This document shows, piece by piece, positions 1 through 7,639 of a stretch of 32,967 nt of DNA. The notes beneath the pieces were generated by a model. That model did not search any database. It saw nothing but the letters and a program-made list of their open reading frames with translations, and was not told where the DNA came from. The DNA is from Boseongicola sp. SB0662_bin_57 (GTDB lineage Bacteria; Pseudomonadota; Alphaproteobacteria; Rhodobacterales; Rhodobacteraceae), in assembly GCA_009839535.1 (NCBI GenBank), contig VXPN01000103.1, positions 1 to 32,967 on the forward strand, read 5' to 3'. A program made the position numbers and the translations under genes. Position 1 is the first letter of the stretch, and every line of letters begins with the position of its first letter.

Positions 1-448
1 CGAGGGCGGACGAAATCAAGCCACGGGCGAAACGTCGTGCTTTAATCGCTTACGTACAACGGGAAAGGGAACGATCCTGGCAAAAGCGCGGCAAACCGCC
101 GAAATCCCGCTCTCTCATGTCTCCGTCGACATGCTTGAATGTCCACGGACCGGAACGGTTGGATCATGTGCCCAGATTCGGAAGCGGCAAGCCTGCGCGA
201 CATGTTCGGGCCCCGAGATCGGACTCCTGCGATCATGGCCCTCGCGTGATCTCAATCACGCTGCCGCAGCGCCGGCGCCATCGCGAATGCACTGGAAGAA
301 CCGGAAAACGCGACGTTCGCGTGCAACGGTGCAACGGCCCATGGCAGGCTAGAATCGAGCAATTCGAACGTTGCCAACGAAAAGCGACCGCGTGGCCGAC
401 ACGTTGCTGGACCACGCCGTCCCCGTTCCGCGGTGCGTCCGAATGACA
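1..448. other. No gene recognised; 3' flank of the outer-membrane protein gene
   Basis: I see no convincing gene in this stretch. Short open frames exist on both strands, but none shows a family motif, a good ribosome-binding site or a signal peptide. It lies downstream of the leftward operon ending at 449 and has no obvious stem followed by a T-run that could serve as its terminator. It may be decayed sequence or the flank of a gene outside the window. Confidence 0.4.
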
Positions 449-1675
449 TCAGAAGAAGTGAATGAGGCGCAGCGTCGCCGATCGGGAGGGGCCCGCAAAG
501 ATCCCCGATCCGGCTGATGTTTCGCGACCGCCGAACTCTGAGCCATCGGCGCCAAACGGGCTGGAATAGTCGAAAGCCAGATCGGTGTTGTCGCCCAGCG
601 CGTAGTTGACGCTGACCGTGGCAAGCCTGCTGCCGTCGTTCAGGTTGAAGATCGCCCTGGGGCTGATCGAAAGATCGGCAGTCACCTGAATCTGACCCCC
701 GGGAGCCAGGAAGTCCTGCCCGCCGAAAAAGACCTGTCCGGCGGACATCCGTTTTGTCAGGCTTGCAGGCAGGGCGTCCGATGGCAACGAGGCATCCACG
801 CCGAAGCCGCTGCGAAAGTACTCCGCGAAATATGAGACGTTCCAATCCCCCAAAGTGCCGAAATTGGTGATGTTGAAAAGCCAGGACGGATGGGCTGTGC
901 CATCTGTCAGCCGCCAATGGACATACTCGGCGTTCCAGGACGCCCCGCCCAACGGACCGCTCAGGTTCAGCCCTGCCACACTGTCACCCCGGTCGCGGGC
1001 ATGGAAAAGCGCGCCGTCGAGGCTGCCTAGGGTGGTGCTGCCGCGGATTGCCAAGGTGCTTTGATCCAAGGAGACCGCCCCGCCGCGCGCCTCGGCACGC
1101 GGGACGGCAATGGTCTGGATGTCGGCACCATTGTCAAAAAGATATTGAGCGTAAAGCATGTCGACGCCGGGCTTGTAGCTGGTGTCGACCGCATCGGGCG
1201 AAAACGGGGCCACGATGTCGGAGGGGTGAAAGAACAGCCCGCTGCCCCATGTAATGGCTTGCCGTCCCGCCTTCAGGACCAGGTTTTCGCCGGCATAGGC
1301 GACCGAAGCACGGTCGATGACGCCGACAACTGCCTGATCCGGATCGTGCGACCAGTCGCCGCTCAAGTCCAGCAATGTCCGTGGCGGGCCTTCGGCAGGC
1401 ATCAACGCGGACGTCAAGGCAATCCGGCTGCCATGCGCAGCATTGAACTGTGCGTGAACCTCAAGGCGAAAAGGTCCCTCGAAACTGTCCCACATGAGAC
1501 GCGCGGCCGCATTCAACGCCCGGGTGTCCCGATTGCCCAGGTCAGCCTCCAGGCTTGTTGCATCCGCGCTGCTTGACGTCAGCCCGGCTTCGGTCCGCAC
1601 GCGAAACCCATCGGCCCAGACCGGCATTGCCATGATTGCGGCAATGAGAACCGCACTAGGCACTGCCGCGCGCAT
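449..1675 (-). CDS. Outer-membrane beta-barrel protein, last gene of the ABC export operon
   Basis: The product is about 408 aa with a Sec signal peptide (MRAAVPSAVLIAAIMAMPVWADG, cleavage probably after VWA). The mature part alternates polar and hydrophobic residues, is rich in G, S and aromatic residues, and ends in ...LRLIHFF; a terminal Phe is the usual signal for beta-barrel insertion by BAM. A segment GRQAITWGSGLFFHPSDIV near residues 135-155 resembles porin-like families such as DUF1302 or alginate-export proteins, but I cannot fix the family. I chose the ATG at 1675 because GAAGGA precedes it; an ATG at 1693 is also in frame. The start overlaps the end of the ATPase gene by 20 bp, so the two are probably translationally coupled. 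Inference: the outer-membrane receiver or exit component of the transporter encoded upstream. Confidence 0.75.
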   Translation of the reverse strand: MRAAVPSAVLIAAIMAMPVWADGFRVRTEAGLTSSSADATSLEADLGNRDTRALNAAARLMWDSFEGPFRLEVHAQFNAAHGSRIALTSALMPAEGPPRTLLDLSGDWSHDPDQAVVGVIDRASVAYAGENLVLKAGRQAITWGSGLFFHPSDIVAPFSPDAVDTSYKPGVDMLYAQYLFDNGADIQTIAVPRAEARGGAVSLDQSTLAIRGSTTLGSLDGALFHARDRGDSVAGLNLSGPLGGASWNAEYVHWRLTDGTAHPSWLFNITNFGTLGDWNVSYFAEYFRSGFGVDASLPSDALPASLTKRMSAGQVFFGGQDFLAPGGQIQVTADLSISPRAIFNLNDGSRLATVSVNYALGDNTDLAFDYSSPFGADGSEFGGRETSAGSGIFAGPSRSATLRLIHFF

Positions 1676-2348
1676 CGCTGTCGATCCTTCCATCCACCAT
1701 TTCGATGTGACGCATCGAGTGCTCCATCACCCTGACGTCGTGGGTTCCGATCAGAAAGGTTGTACCGTGCTCGCGGTTGAGGTTGCGCATCAGGTCGACA
1801 AGCTCAAGCGCATTCCTCGTATCGAGGTTGGCGGTGGGCTCGTCAGCCAGAACGATGCTTGGGCGGGACACAAGCGCGCGGGCGACGGCCACCCGTTGCT
1901 GTTGCCCGCCAGACATCTTGCCGGGACGGCGGTCTTCCATGCCGGCAAGCCCGACCTCCTTGAGCGCCTCCAGCGCGCGATTGCGACGCTCACCAGTGGA
2001 AACACCCTGCAACTGCAGCACGAACTCGATGTTCTCGCGCGCCGACAGGACAGGGATCAGGTTGTAGGACTGGAAGACAAAGCCGATCTTCGACAGCCTC
2101 AGTTCCGAGAGTCGGGACCGGGAAAGCCCGCCCAGCGGCTGCCCGTCGACGGACACCTCACCAGAAGTCGGTTCGTCAAGGGCGCCGATCATGTTAAGAA
2201 GCGTGGTCTTGCCCGACCCCGACGGCCCGGCAAGCGTCGCAATGTCGCCGGGCATGATGTCCAGATCGACGTCCCTGAGGGCGTGCACGGCCAGTTCGCC
2301 CTTTCCGAAGGTCTTGGACAGACCGCGGCAGGCAACGATCGGATCCAT
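1656..2348 (-). CDS. ABC transporter ATP-binding protein, LolD/MacB type
   Basis: This 230-aa nucleotide-binding subunit has Walker A GPSGSGKTT, the signature MSGGQQQRVAVARAL and Walker B IVLADEPTANLD followed by a switch histidine (GTHD). The QQQ-type signature and DEPTANLD are typical of the LolD/MacB/FtsE group that powers mechanotransmission ABC systems rather than substrate import. The start at 2348 is set by AGGAGGG just upstream and by the protein beginning MDPIVACRGLSKTFG, where the family begins; the frame stays open further upstream but lacks a better start. It begins 13 bp after the stop of the second permease and overlaps the outer-membrane protein gene downstream. Its role is to drive the two FtsX-type permeases at the inner membrane. 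Confidence 0.93.
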   Translation of the reverse strand: MDPIVACRGLSKTFGKGELAVHALRDVDLDIMPGDIATLAGPSGSGKTTLLNMIGALDEPTSGEVSVDGQPLGGLSRSRLSELRLSKIGFVFQSYNLIPVLSARENIEFVLQLQGVSTGERRNRALEALKEVGLAGMEDRRPGKMSGGQQQRVAVARALVSRPSIVLADEPTANLDTRNALELVDLMRNLNREHGTTFLIGTHDVRVMEHSMRHIEMVDGRIDSDARGSA

Positions 2349-2361
2349 GCCTTGCTCCCTC

Positions 2362-3591
2362 CTAGGTCTCGCGTCGCATGGCTTCAACCGGGCGGCATTT
2401 CGCGGCACGTCCCGCGGGCCAGAGCGCAACCAACATGCCAAGAAGCCAGATCAGTCCCGGGAACAGGATGAATGCGTCCGGTTCGTAATCCAGATAGATG
2501 ATCTCGCCGGTCTGAACCATCTCCATGGCCCGTGCGAAGGCCGAAAAGTCAATGCCGTCGCTGACCGACCAAATGGTCACCGCTGCCAGCACCATGCCCA
2601 AAAGCACCCCTACGCCGATCAGCAGTGCGTTTTCGATCGCAACCATCAACAGAACCCGGCCCGGTTTCATCCCAAGCGCGCGCAACAGCCCGAATTCCTG
2701 CGTGCGCTCGAAGACCGCCATCAGTTGGGTGTTGACGATGCCGATCGCCATCAGCGCAAAGACGATGCCGAGCCAGATCTGGATGAAGACGCCCATGTAG
2801 CTGTCCATCGAAGCCAGGAACAGGTTGAGGTCCTTCCAGCTGCGGACGTCAAGGGCGGGCGCGGCGTCGGCCAGCGCCGCAACAGCGTCCTCCAATGCCA
2901 TCTCCTCCTTCAGAACGAAGACGACCTGGGCAATCTCGCCCTCAAGGCCAAGAAACTTCTGCGACGCCGCGCGCCCGGTGAAGACGTAAAGGTCTTCAGT
3001 CGCCTTGTCGGCGTCGTAGATGCCAACCACGTCGAAGCTCTGTTCGGACATCGCGCCTTCGGCGTTCTGCGACATCAGGATCACGCGACGGCCGAGTCCG
3101 GTCTTCAGCCGCTCGACCATGTGCAGCCCCAAAACGACCGAGTCGTCATCGCCGCTGTTCAGATATCGACCTTCGGCGATCTTGCCGGGGATCGACGAAA
3201 TCCGGGCCTCGGCCATGGGGTCGACGCCGACAATTGTGGCCGGCAAGGTCTTGTACTCGCTTTGAACCACCCCAGGAACGACGACGCGGGTTGTCCAGTC
3301 AGCCACCGCAGGTGCATCGAGCGCTGAGGCAAGGTCCTGGTCCGGCGGATTCATCAGCGCCTCAACTGAAGGGTCGTCCATGTAACCTTCGGCATGGATC
3401 TGTCCTGACCCGAGAAGAAGTCGAAGTGTCGTTTCCTTCGAGCTTTCGGCCCAGGCAATCATGAATGCATTGAAGAACAGGATCGACCACAGCCCGATGG
3501 CCACGACAATCAGCGTGATGCCGGTGCGACGCGGGTTCCGCCACAGGTTGCGCCAGGCGAGCGGCAACATGGTCTTGAAGCCGTCGATCAT
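2362..3591 (-). CDS. ABC transporter permease, FtsX/LolC-E family (second permease)
   Basis: The product is 409 aa with the MacB/LolCE layout: an N-terminal cytoplasmic start (LAWRNLWRNPRRTG), one membrane span (about residues 20-43), a large periplasmic domain of about 220 residues, then three C-terminal spans forming the FtsX domain (IQIWLGIVFALMAIGIVNTQ, LLIGVGVLLGMVLAAVT, LFPGLIWLLGMLVALWP). The motif FERTQEFGLLRALGMKP is the coupling-helix region of this family. The ATG at 3591 overlaps the TGA of the preceding permease gene (ATGA), indicating translational coupling. Together the two permeases would form a LolCE-like heterodimer. The cargo cannot be inferred from sequence. Confidence 0.92.
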   Translation of the reverse strand: MIDGFKTMLPLAWRNLWRNPRRTGITLIVVAIGLWSILFFNAFMIAWAESSKETTLRLLLGSGQIHAEGYMDDPSVEALMNPPDQDLASALDAPAVADWTTRVVVPGVVQSEYKTLPATIVGVDPMAEARISSIPGKIAEGRYLNSGDDDSVVLGLHMVERLKTGLGRRVILMSQNAEGAMSEQSFDVVGIYDADKATEDLYVFTGRAASQKFLGLEGEIAQVVFVLKEEMALEDAVAALADAAPALDVRSWKDLNLFLASMDSYMGVFIQIWLGIVFALMAIGIVNTQLMAVFERTQEFGLLRALGMKPGRVLLMVAIENALLIGVGVLLGMVLAAVTIWSVSDGIDFSAFARAMEMVQTGEIIYLDYEPDAFILFPGLIWLLGMLVALWPAGRAAKCRPVEAMRRET

Positions 3592-4805
3592 GATGCCATC
3601 GCCTTCACCGGTTCCAGCCCCAAGGCGCGGCGATAAGGCACGATGCCCAGAACCGTGACGGAAAGAACTATCGCCAGTGGCCCGAACAACACGCGAAACG
3701 GTGTCATCGCCGGGTAGAACCGTGCCGGCATTCCCCATGATTCATAAATCTCGGACAATCCTTCAATGGCGATGCCAACCTGCTGCACCCAATAGGTCAG
3801 GGCCATGCCAAGCAGGATTCCCAGCCCGTTGCCGAAAAGCGAAAGAAAGATCATTTCCATCCAGACCATGCGACCGATCGAGCGGCGTTTCATCCCAATC
3901 GCCAGAAGCACCCCGAACTCGCGCGTGCGCTCCAGGACGGACATGTAGAGCGTGTTGAGGGTGATGAAGACGACGACAACCACCAGCGTGACATAGATCA
4001 GCACGGCGGTGATCATGTCGGCCGCGATGGCCTCCTCGACATCGGGACGCAGTTCGGCCCAGTTGAGATACACCACCCCATGCCGTGCGGCCACCGCCCG
4101 CAAATCGGGCTCGGCCCGCACCACGTCGGGCAGGTCCTCTCCGGCAACCGCAATGGCATGGGCACCGCCTGCCATCACAAAGGTCTCGGAAAACCGCGCA
4201 AGCGGCATCTGCGCGAAGGCGCGGTCAAGCTCGGGCACCTTGGACCTGAATATCCCGACCACCTCGAGAACGTCGACGGCCACCGAGCCATCGCGCCCCG
4301 AACCCAGCAGCGCGACGCGGTCGCCAAGGCCCAGCCGCAGATTGCGCGCCAATCCGTCGCCCAGCACGATCGCGTCGCGGTCTTCGGGCGTGAGGCTGCG
4401 GCCCTGCTCGACCAGACCGGACAATGTCGAAACATCCGGCTCAAGCGCCGGATCGATCCCGAGGATGGCGACAGCAAAGCTGCGCTCTCCGCTGGCCAAC
4501 AGCCCGAAACCGGTGCCGCGGGCCGTTGCCACCGTAACGCCGGAGATACGCTCAAGGTCGGCCAGGAGCGCTGCCGGGTCGGCAATGACCTTGTCCATCT
4601 CGGGGTCGTCCTTGTAGCCCTCGACCTGAAACTGGCCGAAGCCGTCGGCGATGCGCAGCATGCTGGACTTCATCGTGTCGTAGGCCGCGAGTTGAAGGGA
4701 CAGCATGAACACCAGAAGCATCGACGTGAACGCCATGCCGAGAACCGACAGCGAGGTTCGGATCGGTTGGCGCCAGATGTTTCGCCAGGCAAGCGCGGCT
4801 ATCAA
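3588..4805 (-). CDS. ABC transporter permease, FtsX/LolC-E family (first permease), TTG start
   Basis: This 405-aa permease has one N-terminal span (LSVLGMAFTSMLLVFMLSL), a periplasmic domain containing the same GQFQVEGYKDDP-type element as its partner (GQIHAEGYMDDP), and three C-terminal spans with the coupling motif LERTREFGVLLAIGMKR. The shared elements suggest the two permeases arose by duplication. The start is unusual: the in-frame codons are TGA-CCC-TTG, where TGA is the stop of the upstream LolA-like gene, so TTG at 4805 is the only start that keeps the conserved N-terminus (IAALAWRNIWRQP). Translation is therefore probably by re-initiation after the upstream gene. It acts in the inner membrane with the neighbouring permease and ATPase. 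Confidence 0.92.
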   Translation of the reverse strand: MIAALAWRNIWRQPIRTSLSVLGMAFTSMLLVFMLSLQLAAYDTMKSSMLRIADGFGQFQVEGYKDDPEMDKVIADPAALLADLERISGVTVATARGTGFGLLASGERSFAVAILGIDPALEPDVSTLSGLVEQGRSLTPEDRDAIVLGDGLARNLRLGLGDRVALLGSGRDGSVAVDVLEVVGIFRSKVPELDRAFAQMPLARFSETFVMAGGAHAIAVAGEDLPDVVRAEPDLRAVAARHGVVYLNWAELRPDVEEAIAADMITAVLIYVTLVVVVVFITLNTLYMSVLERTREFGVLLAIGMKRRSIGRMVWMEMIFLSLFGNGLGILLGMALTYWVQQVGIAIEGLSEIYESWGMPARFYPAMTPFRVLFGPLAIVLSVTVLGIVPYRRALGLEPVKAMAS

Positions 4806-4808
4806 GGG

Positions 4809-5687
4809 TCAGTTCCGTGGATTTCGAAGGTTTGACTTGGTGAACAGGTATGCGGGAACGCGGATGTCAAACTCGGCCGATTCAGTGGTAATGCGCGTGA
4901 ACTGCCCGGGCTTGGCATCCGTCCGCATGGTCATCACGACAGGGTAAGGGCGTCCGCCGATCCTGTCGACGCGGTCGGTCGTCATGACCCTGACGCGTTT
5001 GCCGACCTGATCGTAATATTCGACCTCCATCAACACGCCGTCCGTGCGGATCGTCAGAACCTGTTTGCCCCAGACCACCGGAACACCCCGTTTCGGAACC
5101 GACTCAATCACATGCGCTCGGCCGCCAGTAACACTCACAATGCCTTTCAGCGTATGCGTGTAATCGTCGATCACCTTGTCCGAACGGGCCAGATCGTCAT
5201 AGGAAAAGTCCGACCCCATCCAGCTTCGCGACATGGCGCTGGCGGGCAGCTTGATGACCTGGTTGAGCTTTGGATTGAAGACATGGGTCGAATTGCCAAC
5301 CTGCAGGGTTGCATTGCCGGCGTCGCGGGCAGGCGCGGTGAAACGGACAAGCGCCTTCTTTTCGCCCTGGGTCCAGCTTTCCATCGTCAGGTTGCGCGTG
5401 CCCGAGCCGCGGTTGATCGTCATCGACGTCGTCACGTGGCTGCTGTCCGCACGCCAGTTGTCGAAAGTCGCCCGCAGGATCGACTTCGCGTCCTGAGCCG
5501 CGGCCATGTTCGCAACGAGAGCGCCAGCTGACAGCGCGACGGTCGTACCAAGCAGAATCGCAAGGACCGATCGCCGGAAGGGAGCCTGTGGCTTCGCGAG
5601 CCCGTTCGTGGTCTTGCACGATTTCCAAATCAGCAGTCGCACAACAATTGGAGATTTGGGCCGGGTGGCCAGGTTGTCAAGACGCAT
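4809..5687 (-). CDS. LolA-like outer-membrane lipoprotein-sorting family protein
   Basis: After a hydrophobic signal-like segment (RRSVLAILLGTTVALSAGALVANMAAAQ), the mature protein of about 220 aa matches the COG2834 'outer membrane lipoprotein-sorting protein' group: LRATFDNWRADSS, MESWTQGEKKALVRF, SRSWMGSDFSYDDL and VMTMRTDAKPGQFTRI. These proteins share the LolA/LolB half-barrel that carries lipidated or hydrophobic cargo through the periplasm. The true start is uncertain: ATG at 5687, GTG at 5642 and TTG at 5738 are in frame, none has a clear ribosome-binding site, and ATG or TTG leave an unusually long n-region. It is the first gene of the operon, and its stop lies 3 bp from the TTG start of the first permease. 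Inference: periplasmic carrier between the ABC complex and the outer membrane. Confidence 0.85.
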   Translation of the reverse strand: MRLDNLATRPKSPIVVRLLIWKSCKTTNGLAKPQAPFRRSVLAILLGTTVALSAGALVANMAAAQDAKSILRATFDNWRADSSHVTTSMTINRGSGTRNLTMESWTQGEKKALVRFTAPARDAGNATLQVGNSTHVFNPKLNQVIKLPASAMSRSWMGSDFSYDDLARSDKVIDDYTHTLKGIVSVTGGRAHVIESVPKRGVPVVWGKQVLTIRTDGVLMEVEYYDQVGKRVRVMTTDRVDRIGGRPYPVVMTMRTDAKPGQFTRITTESAEFDIRVPAYLFTKSNLRNPRN

Positions 5688-5832
5688 CTGGGCCGTGCGC
5701 ACCAGAATTGCCAGCCATCCGGCAATGCCCGTCAGCAACAGGTCGCATGTCCGCTGGAGTTAACGAGCCATCTGCCGGCCCATGGCGAGAACCTCCGCAC
5801 GACGCGGTTTTCGACCGTCCAGGAACAAGAAT

Positions 5833-6171
5833 TTCGAGGATGAAGCGACCGCCTTACGCCCGGCGGAAGGCGGCATGTTCCTTGAACGCGTCGCAGCAGC
5901 CGTCGCCGGCGTTCCAGTTCATGTTGGCGAGGGCGAGATAGCGCTCGTCGTAGTCCGCGAGCGGCCGGTCGCTGGTGGCGAGGTTGACCCGGATGCGCTT
6001 GGCCAGCCTGCCCTCGTCGTAGTGGATGCAGGGGATCCCGCAGCGCTCCAGGAACAGCGCGATCGAGGTCGTGCCGCAGCGCTGCATGCCGATCTGGAAG
6101 ATGCGCGCGCCCGGCACCGACCGCTGGAGTGCTCTCGTTGCCCAAGACCGCTCCGGTCCGCCCCCTCTCAC
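5833..6171 (-). pseudogene. Sulfotransferase-family N-terminal fragment, broken
   Basis: The reading frame 6171-5854 encodes ARIFQIGMQRCGTTSIALFL, the P-loop-like 5'-PSB motif that binds PAPS in sulfotransferases, followed by CIHYDEGRLAKRIRVNLATS and LANMNWNAGD, as seen in short bacterial sulfotransferase-family proteins. The frame stops after EHAAFRRA at 5854. A matching continuation (GRFILE, normally the RFILNTR strand) appears in a different frame at 5850-5833, so a frameshift has broken the gene. The remaining C-terminal half, including the 3'-phosphate-binding region, is absent. The GTG at 6171 overlaps the stop of the upstream HsdR-like fragment (GTGA), but I believe this is a remnant and not an expressed enzyme. 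Confidence 0.65.
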
Positions 6172-6371
6172 CAGCTGGTGCTGAGCCGCAGCCCGATGCT
6201 GTGGGCGGGGCCCGTGTCGCCGTCCGCCTCGCGGCGGCTGGCCTCGACCGAGAGCCGGAACGGCAGCGCGTGTTCGAACAGCACGCTCGATCCGTCAGTG
6301 AGGTCCCAACCTGCGTCCGCGAGCAGCGCTTCGATCCTGACCCGTGCAAAGGCCTCCGTCGTGGCGCTCAT
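6168..6371 (-). pseudogene. Type I restriction enzyme HsdR N-terminal fragment
   Basis: The 67-residue frame begins MSATTEAFARVRIEALLADA followed by GWDLTDGSSVLFEHALP, which resembles the first 40-45 residues of HsdR subunits (EAFARVxIDxxLxxxGWxxxDxxSVxFEyxLPDG). The similarity ends there and the rest (RLSVEASRREADGDTGPAHS...) is not HsdR-like. A normal HsdR is about 800-1,100 aa with a nuclease and helicase motor, all missing here. Its ATG overlaps the vapC stop codon (ATGA). It is probably debris of a lost restriction system joined to unrelated sequence. An expressed short peptide cannot be excluded. Confidence 0.5.
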
Positions 6372-6793
6372 GCGGCCGTCCACGAATTGACGGTCTCGAT
6401 TCCGGTGCCTTCGAAGTCCCTGACGTTGCGCGTGCCACAGTCGTTCCGTGCGCGCAAGCAATCGCGGCGATCTGACCATCTCCTGACGGGGACAATGCGA
6501 ACGATGGAACAGAGCCTGGCCGCAATGCAAGCAAGTTCCCGGCCAGCGTCGCTGTCGAAGGGAAGCACGCGATCCTCGAATGCGTTGCGCAACAGGCTCG
6601 CAATGTCCGCGACCAGCGTTTCCCGGCACCGGTCCGCGGGCCAGATGGCCGCGCCATGGCGCAACTCCGCTTCACTGGCGGCAGAGAAAAACAAGGATTC
6701 CAAAGGCAGGCCTGCGGCCCGTCTCTCGACGGAGGGCTCCAGCTTCTTGCAGATCAACTCCGACACCACGTTGGCGTCGAGCAACACGTTCAC
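6368..6793 (-). pseudogene. VapC/FitB-like PIN-domain toxin, frameshifted twice
   Basis: From a GTG at 6793 (preceded by AGGCAGGTGG) the frame gives VNVLLDANVVSEL, SAASEAELRHGAAIWPA and FEDRVLPFDSDAGRELACIA, the first two-thirds of a FitB-type PIN RNase with its first acidic residues (LLDAN, EAELRHG). The expected next block (SPSGDGQIAAIACAHGTTVA) is present but in another frame at about 6500-6440. The original frame resumes with TRNVRDFEGTGIETVNSW. Two indels about 60 bp apart, net +1 then -1, thus replace the stretch holding an active-site Asp. The protein would be full length but should be inactive as an RNase. It sits behind an equally damaged antitoxin gene. Confidence 0.75.
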
Positions 6794-6807
6794 GGCCACC
6801 TGCCTGT

Positions 6808-7049
6808 TCAATCGAAGGACGAAGGCTCGCGTCCTGGTTCGCGCGCGGGCAATTCCAGGTCCACCCCATTGTCCGGTCCGAAGTGCGAACGGATGATGCT
6901 CACGAGGCTCCGGGAACTCGGTCTTCGGCCAACCACATCCCGCAGGATCCACCGTGCCTTCTCTTCCATGGACCTGCCGCGGTCCGCCGCCCGCACCGGA
7001 GGCGAGTCTTCACGTCATCGTCCAGGTTGCGAATCGTTATACTTGCCAT
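6808..7049 (-). pseudogene. VapB/FitA-like antitoxin with single-base deletion
   Basis: The ATG at 7049 follows a GGGGGCAGGA ribosome-binding site and gives MASITIRNLDDDVKTRLR, a standard FitA ribbon-helix-helix start. At about 6996 the frame shifts: the remainder (VRAADRGRSMEEKARWILRDVVG) reads in the next frame, as if a G were missing between CTCCGG and TGCGG. The second frame then runs to a TGA at 6808 through a 30-residue tail that would have contacted the toxin. Without the shift the protein would be about 80 aa. It lies 14 bp before the toxin start, the normal order for this family. Damage to the antitoxin is tolerable only because the toxin is also damaged. Confidence 0.75.
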
Positions 7050-7639
7050 GTCCTGCCCCCGTTCTTTTCCAAGCAATCGGCTATCCGTTGATTGCGGTGC
7101 AATCATGCTGCCGAAGGGAGGGCACAAGGTCAATGAGGCCGTCGCCTGTGGAGACAAAATGGCCTGAGGCAGCGCCGAGCCCCGCGGCCCGGAATTCCCG
7201 GCACTGACCCAGGGGTGACCAAGATCAAGCACTGGCTCCGGAACACCGCCGTTCGCCCTGAGGCCCAGCTGCACGCTCGGGACCAGCGTCGCGGCAAGGC
7301 TGCTGGTCGACGAGCCCGACTCGGACACCGCGCGGGAACCGGTTGCGAGCGGACGGGAGCGGCACGCGCCGCGCCTGATGGCTTCCGAGGTTGCCGGCGC
7401 GGCGCAACGGGAGCCCGGGAGGTCCGGGTCGCCGACGATTCAGTGCGTGCCCTTGTCGATGCCAGTCCCGGCGCAGTCCCCCGTCACGACCTCCAGGCAC
7501 TCGGCCGCCCCTCTTCGCTTGCGTGGCATGCGGATCCCTCCTCCGGTTGCCTCGCTTCACTCGATCCAGGGAGGAACCAGGGCGAATCCTCGACATTCTG
7601 CACGCCTCACAGGATCTTTGTCGGCAAGACCCGATCCGG
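7050..7639. other. Non-coding or decayed spacer; possible transposase start at 7529
   Basis: No intact gene is visible. On the minus strand an ATG at 7529 with a GGAGGAGGG ribosome-binding site opens a 29-codon frame ending at 7440. It begins MPRKRRGAAECLEVVTGDCA, which faintly resembles the N-terminus of IS110-type transposases (ECLEVVHERCAGLDVHK). The match is short and the rest of such a transposase is not found, so I treat it only as a possible remnant. The stretch separates the toxin-antitoxin scar from the M24 gene that ends at 7640. Confidence 0.35.

Noticed and set aside
2191..3327. Long plus-strand open frame opposite the second permease gene
   Set aside because: It lies antisense to a well-supported permease, has H/R/D-rich low-complexity translation, no family motif and no ribosome-binding site; it is a high-GC shadow frame.
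7440..7529. IS110-like transposase start
   Set aside because: The similarity covers about 20 residues only and no further transposase sequence was found; not called as an independent feature.
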